64,000 nt of DNA, from assembly GCF_000224145.3 (NCBI RefSeq), contig NC_020167.2:2013446-2077445 (forward strand), in the 5' to 3' direction. Positions 33,901 to 45,910 of this stretch are shown here, piece after piece (position 1 is the stretch's first letter; every line of letters begins with the position of its first letter). The notes under the pieces were generated by a model. That model saw only the letters and a program-made list of their open reading frames with translations, was not told the origin of the DNA and did not search any database. Source of the DNA: Ciona intestinalis. Its lineage: Eukaryota; Chordata; Ascidiacea; Phlebobranchia; Cionidae. Made by a program: the position numbers and the translations under genes.

Positions 33901-36900
33901 TTGCATTTTTCAGTCGGGTAACATGAATCAAGACGATTTAGATTTGTCTTCGTAGCGTACAAAAAGAGCTACAACTAATGTATACAGTATGGTGGGCTTA
34001 GGTGAGCTGTTCCATGTTTTCTTTCTCTTCCATCATCCTATTTGGTAGTAAACAAATAATATTTACAGAACTATAACTTTATACTCCTGATTCCAAATAA
34101 ACAATTAGGAAATATGGAACTTTATGTGTCCAACGGCATCTATCTTACAAATAAAATACAAAGTGTCTCATACCTGCTGGGGTCGTAACCACTGACATTT
34201 GTTTGGTCTTGAGGATGAGGAAGGAAAGTAAAGAGCATTTTCAGTTGGTGGGAACTGGTCGTCCACAAATGGCATATTTTGCTAGAAAAAAAATTAACGT
34301 TAAAGCATGATTTTTGTTATGTGTAAGAAGTTTTAAAGAGCAAAATTGCTAACAGAACCATACTTCTGTGAGCGACAGTATGATAGCCATTTTAAAAGTA
34401 AACCTTATTTTTTAATCATATTTATGTTTATTTAGCATTAATAAAACACTTACATCTCGGCAAAATTTTATGATGTTTTCCACGATCGTCATCACTTTCC
34501 TCTCAGCAATCTCCCTCATCTGATCCATGCTCATTGACTCTGGTTGAAGACTCTCAACAGATGATGGTGGAGAAATACTCATCTGCGGCACTAAGCTATT
34601 CTAAACAACATTAAACACAATTGGACACTTATTCTGGGAATAAAGTTGCTAAATGTATGAGTATTTTTAATTTTTGAATATTTGAGTTTCAACATTCCAA
34701 AAATCTGCATAAAATCGGAAACAGTTAAAAACTAATATCATAAAACTTAGCAATTAGTTGTATAGGTCTGCTTTTTTGTGTACTAATGGTGGGCTATATT
34801 TTCAAACATAAGTTACATGTAAATATGCTGTAACAGTTGTTTAGGTGTATTAAATACATGGCCCTATGCAACAACATTCCCCCAGGTATTACACTAGAAA
34901 AATCTAATTCCTACTACCATAACAACTCCTAATTCTAAGAAATCCTTACTGTTCTCACTTATATAGACCTGGGTGATTACAATTGTTAAAGTAATTCCAC
35001 TAAGTTAGTAAGTATAATGCAGCTCTGAATAGTAGGCCCTCCTTAGTAATAAGTGATCATTTTCTACTTACTGTGACTGTTGCTGTTTCAACATTTGGAA
35101 AAGATTGTGTGGGAGAGGCTGCTACTAGAACAGTAGAAACAACAGAAGTTCCAACACTGGTTCCTGTTAATCAGGAAAAACAGTAAATATGTTAATTACT
35201 TGGATAATCTAACAAACCTCACTTAAGTTAAGTCTAAGTAAATAATCTGGATAAAACAGATGTTGTAAAAATCAATCTGATACAACACTAAGCTAAACCA
35301 TACTACAGTCTAAATTCATACGACCATTTCAACATTTTAAGGTTAAAACGGTTAAATTTGCTTTGACTGGGTGACATTAATACAGTCCATACTAGTGTTT
35401 ATGCAACAGACCATATATCCTGACCAAACATATGGTTTTTATTACAATTCATGAAAGTTAGTTTGACTGTTATGGTAAAAAAGGAAATATACACACATTT
35501 TCATAATTGAATGTGTTTAATCTTTTTTAACTATTAAAAAAAAAAGATAAAAAAACATGGGACAATAAGGTATTTAACGTTAAGATTTAATATATTGATG
35601 GGTAAAAAAGCATCTTTATTTTTACAATTGTTATACTACTAATATTATTAGTAGTAAGTTAAATTGTATAAATTTCTAAACACAGAACAGCCTACTAGTC
35701 TTGTGGAAGTTTATGAAGATTGTCACAGGTAAAAAAACTAAAATATACAACAAAAAATGAAGCTTTTTATACCAATTGAGCTGAAAATGGGGTCTGTAAC
35801 ATTAGTAAACATTCCATTTGGACACATGGTACCACAAGCAACACATTGAAAGACATCTGAAGAATTTCTCAAGGTGCAGGAAGAACATATCCATCTGTAG
35901 AAGTTAAATATGTTGTTAAATCAACTGTAGTAGGCCCATACCAAGAACACATAAGAATGGAACTTACTCATCCACAAAGGCCTTCATGCTTGAACTAGTT
36001 GAAGAAATACTGCTTAATCTATTTACAGTGCTGATACTGCTGGCTGCTGAGGCAGAACTTACACTCTGCCTTTGTTCAATTATTGGCATAGTAGTGTTTG
36101 GTACACAAAGGGTTTGTTGTGAATTTCTCATTGTGTTTTGTTCCATAGAAATGTCGGGGAAATACGGTCTACGGCCACATAATCTACACCTATATGTTGA
36201 AGAATAGCTATTACCAATGTGACATCTTGGGCAAAACCAATCGGCCTGTTCATACACAGAGCGTAAAGCTTGGGACTGGTCTTCAGATGGAACTAAGCTA
36301 TTGCTGTGAACAATATTAGCAGGTAGAGGGGAAGGCTGGATACTTCTTGTACATTGTGTTAGTGATGTTACTTCTGTTGGTATCAAGGAAGGAGAGACAG
36401 GAGATTTGTTGGTAGGAGGAAATTGAAGTGATGACAGAGTTGTCTTAATGCTGGAAATGGTTAAGGAAATCTGGTCAGCTTGGGTAATAGGTTGGCTGTC
36501 AGTGATGGATATTTCTGCTGCTGTATTTGATGCTGTTGTAGAAGACGCTGGGAGATTGGGTTCTAAAAGTTAAACAACAAAGAAGGAATTTTAAAAAATT
36601 GTAATAATATTTTATAAAAATATAAAACATTAGATTAACGAAAAAATAACATTATGACTACTGCCTTAGCATAAAATAAGCATTGAAACTGTTGTAAACA
36701 TGAATTAAACTGAATTGTTTAAGATCAAATGATTCACAACTTTAACTGTTTCTTACATTAATGTTGGAAATCTGAGCAGTGATCACTGCAGCAAGTCATT
36801 CACCTATTTTTCTTTCGCTTAGGATTACAGCAAAAACATATTTTAATTTAATAACAAAAAATGACTGTGAGTTTGTATTAGCAATATGACAGGGATTGTT

Positions 36901-38764
36901 CAGCAAAGTTGTTTACAGATAAAGCAAACTGACCTGCAGCAAAGTGGTCATCATTAAATTCCAATGCATTGTCTTGATCCGGATCGGCAGCATCTCCCAT
37001 GGTGTCTTTTGTGTAGAGATTAACAGGATCAAGTCTCACATTGTTTTGTGGCAGCATAGAAAGATCCTGGTTAGTTGGCAAAGCTGTAGCTCCGATACTT
37101 TCTTTGGATGCCATTATTTCTTGAGTGTTATAGATATCATCATCATTGTCTTCATCATCACAGCCTAACATCGCCAACACACCTGCAGGTTTCTTGTGAG
37201 TGTCTCGATCAAAGGCAGCAAGTTCACCAAGTAAGTATTTTTCCAGGTGGATGGAACGACTTAATTTCTGTGATTGGTTTTTTGAAATGAGTAAGTCGTT
37301 ATTTTGATCTAAGTCTTGAAGATGTCGCTTTAATTGATCGCTTTGTTCTGAGACATCTGTGGGATCATCGGTGATGATGTGCTTAACTCTATCCTTAGTG
37401 GGTGATCCATGTGGATTTTCTTGTTCCTCACTAGTGTGTGCGGTTAGTGCGTGCGCAGTGTTGATCATACTTTGAAAGGGTTTATGAACAAGATCCAATG
37501 GCATGTCCATTTCCTTTGAGTTTGTTACAATGGACATCTCGCCTCCATCATTCATGTTTGACTGACTGTGAGTTTCAGTGTTTGTTTGGGCCGTTTTAAC
37601 AGTTTGTCCTTGAGAAAACTGCTTCAACAAAACTTTTGGACTTATGAATTCTGGGTGTGCAAGCTTTACATAACCTGCTTCACTCGTCATTGCCAATAGT
37701 TCTTCATTGGGAACGATCATCTGGTCGGTATCAACCATTCGGAAATTTAAAGCATTAATAATCGACCCAGCTTGCTTACTGTTAAAGTGATCCGATAAAA
37801 AAGTATGACAGGGGCTATTACGTATGTTTTCATTGGGTTCATGCCAATCCTTTTTATTTTCAATAATTTGATATTGTTCCAACTCCACCAACTGCTTGTC
37901 ATGTGTACCAATTTGTGCACTGTAGTTTTCAAGTCCCTCATTAATGCGGTTTGAGGATAAAACATTTTCGGTTGAAGACGAATCAGTTGTACTTCGTGTG
38001 TTAGTTGCTTCGTGCTCTGACAAAGCAACCTCCATTGATGTTTCGGATTTTCCTTGTGGTCCAGCTTTCTCCGGACCTGCACCTGGAAACCTGAAGGAAG
38101 TTGGCGGAGTTGATCCTTTACTTTGGAAGAAACTGATAATGTTACTATCCTCGTTTCGTAACCGCTCTTTGAACATGAACTGTGGGATTTCTTTTCGCTT
38201 TATCTCATCGGATAGCTGCTGGCTTGTACATGATATGTCAGGCGTCATACTGAACACAGGGGGGCGCACCTGATAAGGAACTAAATCTTTCACAGAAGTT
38301 ATTGCAATAGGTTTGGTTGGTGAAGTGGAATCATCAGGTTCTAAACATACGTTGCTTGAAACCCCAGGAAGTGTCCTATCCCAAATACCTGGTGGTGAAT
38401 TTGGCTCATTTGCATTGTACTGTACAAGTGGCAATGGAACGCTGGGGTCTGATTGGCTTATTTCGTTCTTACTGGACACACCCATTTCATTTTTGGGCAT
38501 AATATACTTCATATAATTATTATAGTCAGAAGCTGGTTTTATGCCTTCCATATTTTTAAACACTGTGCGCATCGGTGAAATTGCAATTGGTAATTCATCC
38601 CTTTTAGAAATGAACGGAAATAATTGTGGATGTTCATTTAACGTTAACATTGGTGTATTATCATCTGGAACCGTTGGATATGAAAAGTTTCTTGGGCCCA
38701 AGCAAACTTCACAATTTTTATTTCCATCTTCATTTTGTAAAGTACATCGTGTACAGACCCACAT
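27964..38764 (-). CDS. CAPN15: calpain-15 / small optic lobes (SOL) cysteine protease, 17 exons, complete
   Basis: Cytosolic cysteine protease of the non-classical SOL calpain group. Exons (minus): 36934-38764, 35968-36562, 35773-35894, 35072-35163, 34454-34600, 34174-34281, 33735-33838, 33188-33371, 32486-32636, 31930-32134, 31190-31348, 30809-30973, 30572-30686, 29987-30089, 29154-29311, 28296-28471, 27964-28147; every phase agrees, giving 1532 aa (human ~1086). Three RanBP2-type zinc fingers: residues 2-21 (WVCTRC..CEVC), ~719-741 (WFCPRC..CRLC) and 810-830 (WICSSC..CVAC). The catalytic triad is Cys 999 ([10 protein letters not shown]), His 1161 ([10 protein letters not shown]) and Asn 1186 ([10 protein letters not shown]). 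The C-terminal ~300 residues form the SOL-homology domain, ending HQPRPL. The extra length is a ~690-residue Ser/Asn/Gln-rich linker between fingers 1 and 2. The active site is intact. Introns carry SINEs and one diverged MITE. Confidence 0.95.
28590..28806 (+). mobile_element. SINE, 5'-truncated, in calpain-15 intron
   Basis: Body and tail without the tRNA-like head: CTTTGGGTAAGACGCTTAAC, CTCCAACCCAGCGGTCACTA, and GATAAAGCAAGTTACATTCA at the 3' end. Confidence 0.85.
29585..29843 (+). mobile_element. tRNA-derived SINE with (ATTC)n tail
   Basis: The head resembles a tRNA gene with RNA polymerase III boxes: A box within GTGGCATAGTGGTTAGCGCG and a degenerate B box in GGTAATGGGTTTAATGCTCG. The body has TCCTTTGGCAAGACACTTAAC and an A-rich block. 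The 3' end is four to five CATT repeats. Located in a calpain-15 intron. Confidence 0.88.
30268..30552 (+). mobile_element. tRNA-derived SINE, best copy, (ATTC)n tail
   Basis: Most complete copy. Head GCGCCGTGGCAAAGTGGTTA, B-box region GGTAATGGGTTTAAGGCTTG, body TCCTTGGGCAAGACACTTAA and CCAACCCAGTGGTCACTAAT, tail GTTAGTTACATTCATTCATT. It ends within 20 bp of the calpain-15 exon 30572-30686. Confidence 0.9.
31785..31858. repeat. dispersed non-coding repeat, short copy
   Basis: Resembles 45648-45727: TAACTTTTATGTTTTTCTCC, then TTTCGATAGCCAAGATTGAA and AAAACAAGATATAGC. Origin unknown; could be a degraded transposon end. Confidence 0.5.
33983..34150. mobile_element. MITE, diverged relative
   Basis: Calpain-15 intron. 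CAGTATGGTGGGCTTAGGTG at the left, CCTATTTGGTAGTAAACAAA inside, and ACGGCATCTATCTTAC at the right. It is closer to the copy at 40543-40695 than to the main family. Confidence 0.6.
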
Positions 38765-39752
38765 AGTTGCGATAAAAAGTTAATTTTTCTGCTCAAAGTA
38801 ATAAAATAAATTACTGCCAATGAGACATAAATACTCAATGCACATAATACAGAAACTTTTAATGTGGTATTTATATTTATTTAAAATACCAATATGCTGA
38901 TTTAACATTACAAGTTGTATTTATTGTTTATTGTTAATGAATCATAACTGTAATTTTTCTTTGTGTACAAATATCTAGTGGTAATGGAGATGTTTATAAA
39001 CTAAACTTAGTTAACGTCTCCATTGTGACAAAGATAATGTGCATGAAAGCAAATACTAAATGTTAACATTAAAACTAAGATACACGTTTTAAATTGCACT
39101 TGCACTGACGTAGAAAACTGAATTTACGCTAGTACATTATGGATTTAAACTATTTTTTATTATCTCATTCGAAATCGTAAATAAATTACGAACTTAAGTT
39201 AGACTGTTCGTAATAAATCTAGAAATCATTTAAGTAATTTTGACCAAACTTCCTTTTGATCCAAAACTCAAGATTCCCGGGGGGTTCCCCAAACCTGCTA
39301 GCACCTCGATTTTTTCGAGCAGAGTAAGCAGAGTTGTAGAAAGTAGAAACACCTATTTCTATGGTGTTTCTATGGCTTTGAGAGTACCAGCATAGCAGCA
39401 ACATTTGCTATTACTTTGCAATACTTAGTAGAGAGAAGTATTTTATTAGTAAAAAAACACGAAGAAAATCAAGACCAAACACATAAGGCAAGTTCTTGTC
39501 ACTATTTTAACTGTTTAATTTGTCAATTAATGTTAACCATCGCTCGATTACTCAGAAATTTGTTGACGATTTCTGAATGATTCAACGAGAATCGTTCAAT
39601 TAGAAATATAGCACAAAATTGGATAAAAGTAACTTTATTATCTTCTCGTGGGGGGGGGGGGGCGACGGTGATTATAGCATGGAGTTCTGTTATTGGTTAT
39701 TGCTTTTATTCACCTTCTTATTCGCAGTTTCGTTTTACAAACTTTGGTCGAC
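38765..39752. other. spacer between calpain-15 start and Kelch gene stop
   Basis: Upstream region of calpain-15 and 3' region of the Kelch gene, both on minus. Contains a 12-13 base poly(G) run at ~39650-39662. A pyrimidine-rich acceptor-like site (TTGAGCAG, minus) lies 25-30 bases before the calpain-15 ATG, possibly a 5' UTR or spliced-leader acceptor. No gene recognised. Confidence 0.45.
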
Positions 39753-42700
39753 TTATTTGTCACCACTGGCACTAAGGAACGTTGAACCAGGTGATGTCTT
39801 TGCCAAAAACTCAAACTCCCGCATCGATGGCGGCGACGACTGTCTCCCAAGCTGAACCCTATTGTCTAAATGCGAACTCTCTGACAACTGATGTGCGCCT
39901 GCGTCAGAAGTATCTTCTTTGGGAAACATTGCGTGGAGGAACAAGTTAGAATCAATAGTACCGTGAACAGTCCACACATCGTTGGTTGGGTTGTACGTTT
40001 CAACTTCTTTGACAAATGATCCGTCGCAATCAATCCTGTGTCAACAATATTTATTATTGCTATAGTTATGAACATTTGAAAGGTTTTTAATTTGATTTTA
40101 GTAGAAAGGCTATACATCAAAGTAGTAGGGTAGGGGAAGAAGGGACACCTTTTTAATCTATTTTCTGGTCTAATTTTAAAGTAAACAAGGAACATTTAAA
40201 GAATTATAAAACCGTAACCTCGGGACTTACACAGACCGTTGTTAATTCTTTAAAATACGATCAAGATGTTTGAATATGATGTGCTAAAGGTGTCTCGTCT
40301 TCTCCCACCAAACTATAAAGTAGGGTACAGGAAGATGAGACATATTTACACTCTATTTTCTCATCCTATTTGGTAGTAAACACAAAAAATTTAAAACATT
40401 TTAAAACTTATTCTCACGGTTCCCATAGAGCGTTGATAATTGTTTAAAACACAATCAGGATATTTAAATAATATGCTTAAGTGTCCCATCTCCCCCACCT
40501 TACTATATACTCCTTTATAAAATAAAAGGCCAGCAAAATTATGCAGTAGGGCGAGGTAAAATGTTTTTATTTCCCTTCCATTACCATTATGGTAGTATTT
40601 ACGGAATTATATATAACCTCCAGACGAATTTTCAAAACATGATTAGGAAATATATGAGATTTGGAAGCTAACGGTGTTCCATCTAACTTACCCTCCAGTT
40701 ACAACGATACTTCCGTTTAACCAACAGGCAGCATGACCAACTCTTGGTTGTTTCATACTTTGACACAGTGTCCACATGTCCCAATCAGCATCGTAACGCT
40801 CTAACGTGCGATTCGCAGATATCCCATCTTTGCTACCACCTGTTACGATTGTCATAATGTACAATAGGGTGGGAAGATGGGTCACTTTTTAACTCTATTT
40901 TCTCGTCCTATTTAGATTTAGTAGTAAACAAAGAACATTTAAAGAATTATAAAATTATATCCTCACGACCCCATGGCCCGCTTTTAATTGTAAAACACGT
41001 TAAGAATATTTGGATATTATGTGTTAGTTAAAGTTCCATCTTCCTCAATCCTATACGCTATGTAGTTTTTTTCGTAAACAGTTATCCTTATTGCTTTCGT
41101 TAAAACTTACTTTCGTTAAAACTTACTTTTACGGGTTCTTAGTGTTGTTTCGTTATACACAAAAGATAAACTTAAACTTCTTTATGTATATGTTGGTAAA
41201 CTTTGTAGTTTAACAACTGTGGAAAATATTTTAAACACTTATGCCACTACTTTAGTAAACTTAAGCTGAGTGTAGTGGGGTGGGGGAAGATGGGACACCT
41301 TTTCACTCTAGTTTCTCGTCCCATTTGGTAGTAAACAAAGAACATTCAAAGAATTATAAAACCGTATCCTCACGACTACCATAGACCGTTGTTAATTGTT
41401 TAAAACACGATCAGGATATTTGGATACAATGTACTAAAATCGTCCCGTCTTACCCCGCTCTACTATATATATAGTTGATTCGTACCAAAGCAGTAGATTG
41501 AATTCCCTTTGACCAATGCAGCAAACCAGCAGCGTGGTTGAATCATCGGCTCTTTTTTAAACCACTTGCGTAACATGGGATCATACATTTCCACAGAAGC
41601 TAAGTATCTTTCATCGCATCGACCGCCAATGCAGTACAAACACCCTATTCATATAAACCCACAAAATTAGTAGGATTATAATGTTACTAAATTACCAACC
41701 ATTTAACGCCACCAAACAGTGACCACTTCGTCCTTCATGAAGAGCTGGTAAATGCTTCCAGAAGCGACGGAGATTGAAGTCATAACACTCAACAATATTC
41801 ATATGTCGCAATAATGCGTTGAACCCACCAACAACGTAAAGTATATCTANAAGTAAGAAGTTAAACATTTTAAGCGGTAACATAACTCAATTGGTCATAA
41901 AAGCACATCTACAAATGACAAACTCAGCGTTTGAATTTAAACGATTACTTTTTTGGAACTGCTAAAATTGTAACGGTTTGGTGCTTTGCCCAAAACAATC
42001 CTTTTAGACGTTTTGACATAAACGACAGAAGTTAAAAAATGCATAGTCGCTAGAATTGGACAGTTCATATTCTGCAGTATGGTTCATTGCTTATGATGCA
42101 AACTAAAATTTGGTATTACCATCTAGTACGGCGGCACTTGCGCACTGTTTCCTATACCACATTGAATCGATACTAACTGGAACAACAGAAACCTTCATGT
42201 GGCAAGTAAACATTGTAAAAACTGTAGATGTTTCCATATGACTCGAAGCACTCTGGCCACCTAACTTATATAATAAACCCTTGTACTGTACAAAAGCGGA
42301 GCAAAGGATGTCTGGTACAGCAATCTGTAAGATTTTATACGTTGTAGCAAATACATAACACTCAATGCAAGCAACACTGCTGACCTTTGCGTCACACACC
42401 AGATAAGTATCTTCAGCTGCACCATTAAGGGAATAAGATCGTATTGTGTTTGGTGATTTCGCGCTTCCCAATACCATAAATTTAAAATCTACATCTGTTA
42501 ACGAAGAAATATACATTTATGCTGTGGTTCAGAACTTTTTTGTCGTCTGTATACCTTCTTTTCGACTTTCCCACTTCTGTACTTCGTCTATTACCAGATT
42601 AAGACACCTTTTACTTTTTCGTATAAGGTTCTAAAATACAGAAGTTTTAAAAATAAAAAGTGACAAATATATTTTGTTTAAAATATATACCTCACTGCAT

Positions 42701-44007
42701 ATTATTGATTGGATAAACTGGTTTGAAAACCTGCCAAAATCAAGATTTTCAAGCAAAACAGGAAGGTAGCGTGTTCGAGTTAAACGATTAGCTTTTACCC
42801 AAGCCAACACAGCGCTGTATCTGCTCTCCTCAGTAATCTGTTAACCAAATATTATAGCATAGGGTAAGATAAGATGGGTACTACGGTACAGTCAAAGTTA
42901 TTACATCTACCACTTAATAGTTTTTATCTCCTATATGCGTGTTTTTAACAATCAGCAATGTTCTTTTAGGGTCGCAAGGATAGGAAAAATACGCACCATC
43001 TTACCCAGCCATAGTATAGACATGCGAAAACAGGATTTCATTTGGGATGCGATAGCCTATATGAAAGGTAATGTTTAAATACCTCTTCATAGTTAATGGC
43101 TGTAGTCTCTCACAAGTTGCTCAAAAATTGTTACCTAATTAGTGATGTTTTCTATTCAATTTATTAACCTGATCTTACCCTAAGCTGTATACGTTGTTAA
43201 AACAAAACATTTTTAAAACATCTTACGTTTTGGAGGGTGCGTCTGTCCATATAATATTGTAATTCCGACAGAGACAAGAAGGAGAACTCTTTGGTTGAAA
43301 GAAGGGTTTTAAATTCGGCGGAGATAAACTTGTTTACAGCATCGATAAGTATCCTACTGTTGTGTGTCAAACCGAGCAAACATAGTTGAAAGCAATTCTT
43401 GTGTTCAACTATAGACGTCATAAACTCTAAGCAATCTTCTCTTGCCGCTGTTGATTTGGTAAACTTCAGGCACGTAATATTAGTTAATCGTTAACGACAT
43501 ATCAAACACAGTGCAAACTTACAACTGAGCCTGTACGTTTTGCTCACCTTCTATTTGCAAGAAATCTGCGCATTCCAAAATATCTAAAACATTCTCCTTT
43601 GTAAGTATAAGTTCATGACCATATATATACTCAATGAGATGTGCCACCAAGTCTGCCGATAAGTTTCCTTTCAAAACTATTTCCGTACAGTCCTGTCGGT
43701 AAAAAAAACGACTATATTTTCTGCTTAGTATTATTAACAGAAGTCACTTTCAATGGACTTACTTTGTCGGTGTAAATTTGATGTTCGAAATAAGAAGAGT
43801 AGCAAGCCAAGACTAACTTGTTGCAAGGAATGTCTGTTTCACCAACACGTACGGTTACGTCATTGAAAACTCCACCAGAGCGTGTCCTAGTATTACACGA
43901 TTAAGCCTTAGAAACACCTTATACTGCTTATACTTATTGGAACCAATATACCGTTGAGCATAACTTCGCAGTTCCTCGTAAGCTTCGTCTAAAATCTCGT
44001 AACGCAT
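39753..44007 (-). CDS. BTB-BACK-Kelch (KLHL-type) protein, 11 exons, complete
   Basis: Probable substrate adaptor of a CUL3 ubiquitin ligase. Exons (minus): 43952-44007, 43763-43886, 43548-43692, 43227-43447, 42691-42837, 42555-42630, 42120-42494, 41700-41846, 41486-41644, 40692-40839, 39753-40035; phases agree and give 626 aa. BTB: FNDVTVRVGETDIPCNKLVL..CYSSYF; BACK: ARENCLEF-like region (AREDCLEFMTS) through exon 6. The Kelch repeats carry YVVGGFNAL, YCIGGRCDERYL, VTGGSKDG and YDxxxxxW spacings; about six blades are expected, the first two in exon 7 being degenerate. After the propeller there is a ~60-residue polar tail. The orthologue cannot be named by eye. Five introns hold MITEs; exon 10 has one on each side, and its donor lies inside a MITE end. 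One N at 41850 is intronic. Confidence 0.9.
40122..40317. mobile_element. MITE
   Basis: Kelch gene intron 10. Left TAGTAGGGTAGGGGAAGAAG; right AGGTGTCTCGTCTTCTCCCA. Confidence 0.9.
40316..40508. mobile_element. MITE, directly adjacent to the previous copy
   Basis: Kelch gene intron 10. Left AAGTAGGGTACAGGAAGATG, internal TATTTGGTAGTAAACAC, right GTGTCCCATCTCCCCCACC. The two copies abut in the same orientation. Confidence 0.9.
40543..40695. mobile_element. diverged MITE whose end contains a used splice donor
   Basis: Left AGTAGGGCGAGGTAAAATG, internal TATGGTAGTATTT and ACATGATTAGGAAATAT, right ACGGTGTTCCATCTAACTTA then CCCTCC. Read on minus, the right end is GGAGGGTAAGTTAGATGGAA, and GTAAGT (40686-40691) is the donor of Kelch exon 10. 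Confidence 0.75.
40857..41057. mobile_element. MITE next to Kelch exon 10 acceptor
   Basis: Left CAATAGGGTGGGAAGATGGG, internal TTTCTCGTCCTATTTAG, right TTCCATCTTCCTCAATCC. Its left end is 17 bases upstream (minus sense) of exon 10, so the C/T-rich terminal repeat may act as the polypyrimidine tract. Confidence 0.88.
41270..41468. mobile_element. MITE
   Basis: Kelch gene intron 9. Left GTGGGGTGGGGGAAGATGGG, internal TCTCGTCCCATTTGGTAGTA, right TCGTCCCGTCTTACCCCGCTC. Ends 18 bases from exon 9. Confidence 0.92.
42853..43018. mobile_element. MITE, diverged copy
   Basis: Kelch gene intron 4, 15 bases from exon 5. Left GCATAGGGTAAGATAAGATG, right CGCACCATCTTACCCAGCCA. Confidence 0.65.
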
Positions 44008-44530
44008 CGTTGTTTTCTAGCTACAAGAATCTACATATCATAACTTCACTGTACACAGGGTAGTTGCTTATGCTTGGTATACTAACTAACGGAACTCGAC
44101 TTTCGTGTATTGTTCCACGCAGATGAATAGCTTGCGTGGGCGACAATGAATGGGCGTCATTTCCCCGTTCCTCGGCAAAAGTTTTATGTTGGATAGATAA
44201 TCTGCATCTGCTTGTGTCTTATTGTTTATTACTTTTAAATTTTAACTGAGTTCATAATACTATTTCTCTCCATTACAATCTCCAACGACGTGCCAATTGT
44301 AATGCTGATCGGTGTGCTGTATTTATAGTTTAAGCTAAAGTTGATTATACCTAAGTACGATTATTGTAAGCCGTTTGAGTCTAAGAATTACTATTTACCT
44401 GTATGTTTTATTTCAAATTAACAAAAAATATTTTTACCGCTGTATAACCATATCTCACGACTCGGAAAGACCGTTGTAAACTGTTAAAAAAAAAACAGTA
44501 TATACGTCTTACACTTACACCATAATACTA

Positions 44531-44730
44531 TATATAGTAAGGTGGGGGAAGATGGGACACCTTCGGCGCATATTATCCGAATATCCTGATCGTGTTTTAA
44601 ACAGTTAACAACGGTCTAGTGGAGTCTTGAGCATATAGTTTTATAATTCTTTGAAAGTCCCTTGTGTACTACCACATTGGACGAGAAATAAGAGTTAAAA
44701 TGTCTCCCAACTTCCCCCACCCTACTATAT
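44531..44730. mobile_element. MITE
   Basis: Left GTAAGGTGGGGGAAGATGGG, right TCTCCCAACTTCCCCCACCC. Confidence 0.92.
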
Positions 44731-44762
44731 ATAAACAAAAGCAAAGAACAGAACTATATTCC

Positions 44763-44795
44763 TATATATAGTAGAGTGGGGTAAGACGAGACCCT
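44763..44795. mobile_element. solo MITE terminus
   Basis: Left terminal repeat only: TAGTAGAGTGGGGTAAGACG, ~30 bp after a full copy. Confidence 0.65.
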
Positions 44796-45479
44796 TACGA
44801 ACATATTGCGCAACATTTCCAAACTCAAAATGACTGTTTGGGGTCACAATACGTATTAGTTTGAACAACAAGTGCGCAGGCCATACATTCACATCAGCAA
44901 ATTCTATGTTTAGAAGCTCGTCTTTAATTTAACTTCTAATTGATGACTTCTCGTACAAACAGGCCAATTTCGGAAGTTGGCTAATGTATCACGAACTAAC
45001 CGCGCTATAACTTGTTGGATATCCGAGTGACTCTGCCTACAATATCCTTATTTCAACATGGTCGAAATTGCAATTTCCATGGTCTAGTCACAGCAACGAG
45101 ATGAGCAACGAACCGATCTATGTGCGATGGGGAGCAATCCTTATCCGCGTGACTGCAAACCCAAGATTTAGCTTGGAAGTTTTACGTTCGTGTAAATGCC
45201 ATGTGATCGTCTTTGTGTAGCGAAGCAAAGTAATAAAACAGCACGATAATGTAGATAGTATGGGTGCTTACCTCAGTTAAACCAAGAGCCATAGAAATAG
45301 CGAGTAGTCCAACAGATTGTTACGTAAAAGGCAATTTGAACGTTAATTTGTGCCCAAATAACACAGTAGGTGTAGAGAAAATGCATGTTTTTCGGTGTTT
45401 TAAAGCGAACCTTTGATTTAAAAATAATTTGAATATTTTAATACTAAACAAACATGCATAACCTGTGTTTTGTATCGAA

Positions 45480-45790
45480 AAATGTCAAAAACGAGATCTA
45501 TAAGCGGTGAATTTGTGACATTTTAGTCATTTAGTATGGTTAATTTTATATTTTTTTGCAAGGAATGTTTGATAAGGTAAATATAAGCTATTTTACGCTT
45601 TCCCACAAACGGAAATCGCAAACAAAACTAATCATATTAATATTAACTAATAACTTTTTATTTGTCTCTTCGATTACGGTAGCGAAGATTTGGAAATATT
45701 TTAAACAAAAGAGAGAAAAAAGATATAGCGACAAAACAATAGTTGTTAAAACACGCTTACAGGTAAAAACATATTTACAATCCTAACTAG
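45480..45790. repeat. unknown dispersed repeat, copy A
   Basis: Shares GCGGTGAATTTGTGACATTT, TAGTCATTTAGTATGGTTAA, AAGCTATTTTACGCTTTCCC and CGCAAACAAAACT with 46835-47060, and its right part with 31785-31858 and weakly 49285-49380. No coding potential. Could be a non-autonomous transposon. Confidence 0.65.
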
Positions 45791-45910
45791 TTTGTTTAAA
45801 TTCATTGCAAAAGTCACTGCTTTTGGAAACAAGATGAAGGCAGTTGGACTACTCAGTGTTTCCCCGACTCTAGTTGAACCTGTACAGAGCAATTAAACAG
45901 ATCAAAGACG

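Noticed and set aside
39679..39855. 59-codon plus-strand ORF starting with a hydrophobic helix
   Set aside because: Its latter half is exactly antisense to the last Kelch-gene exon; the length is within chance expectation and no splice or expression signal supports it.
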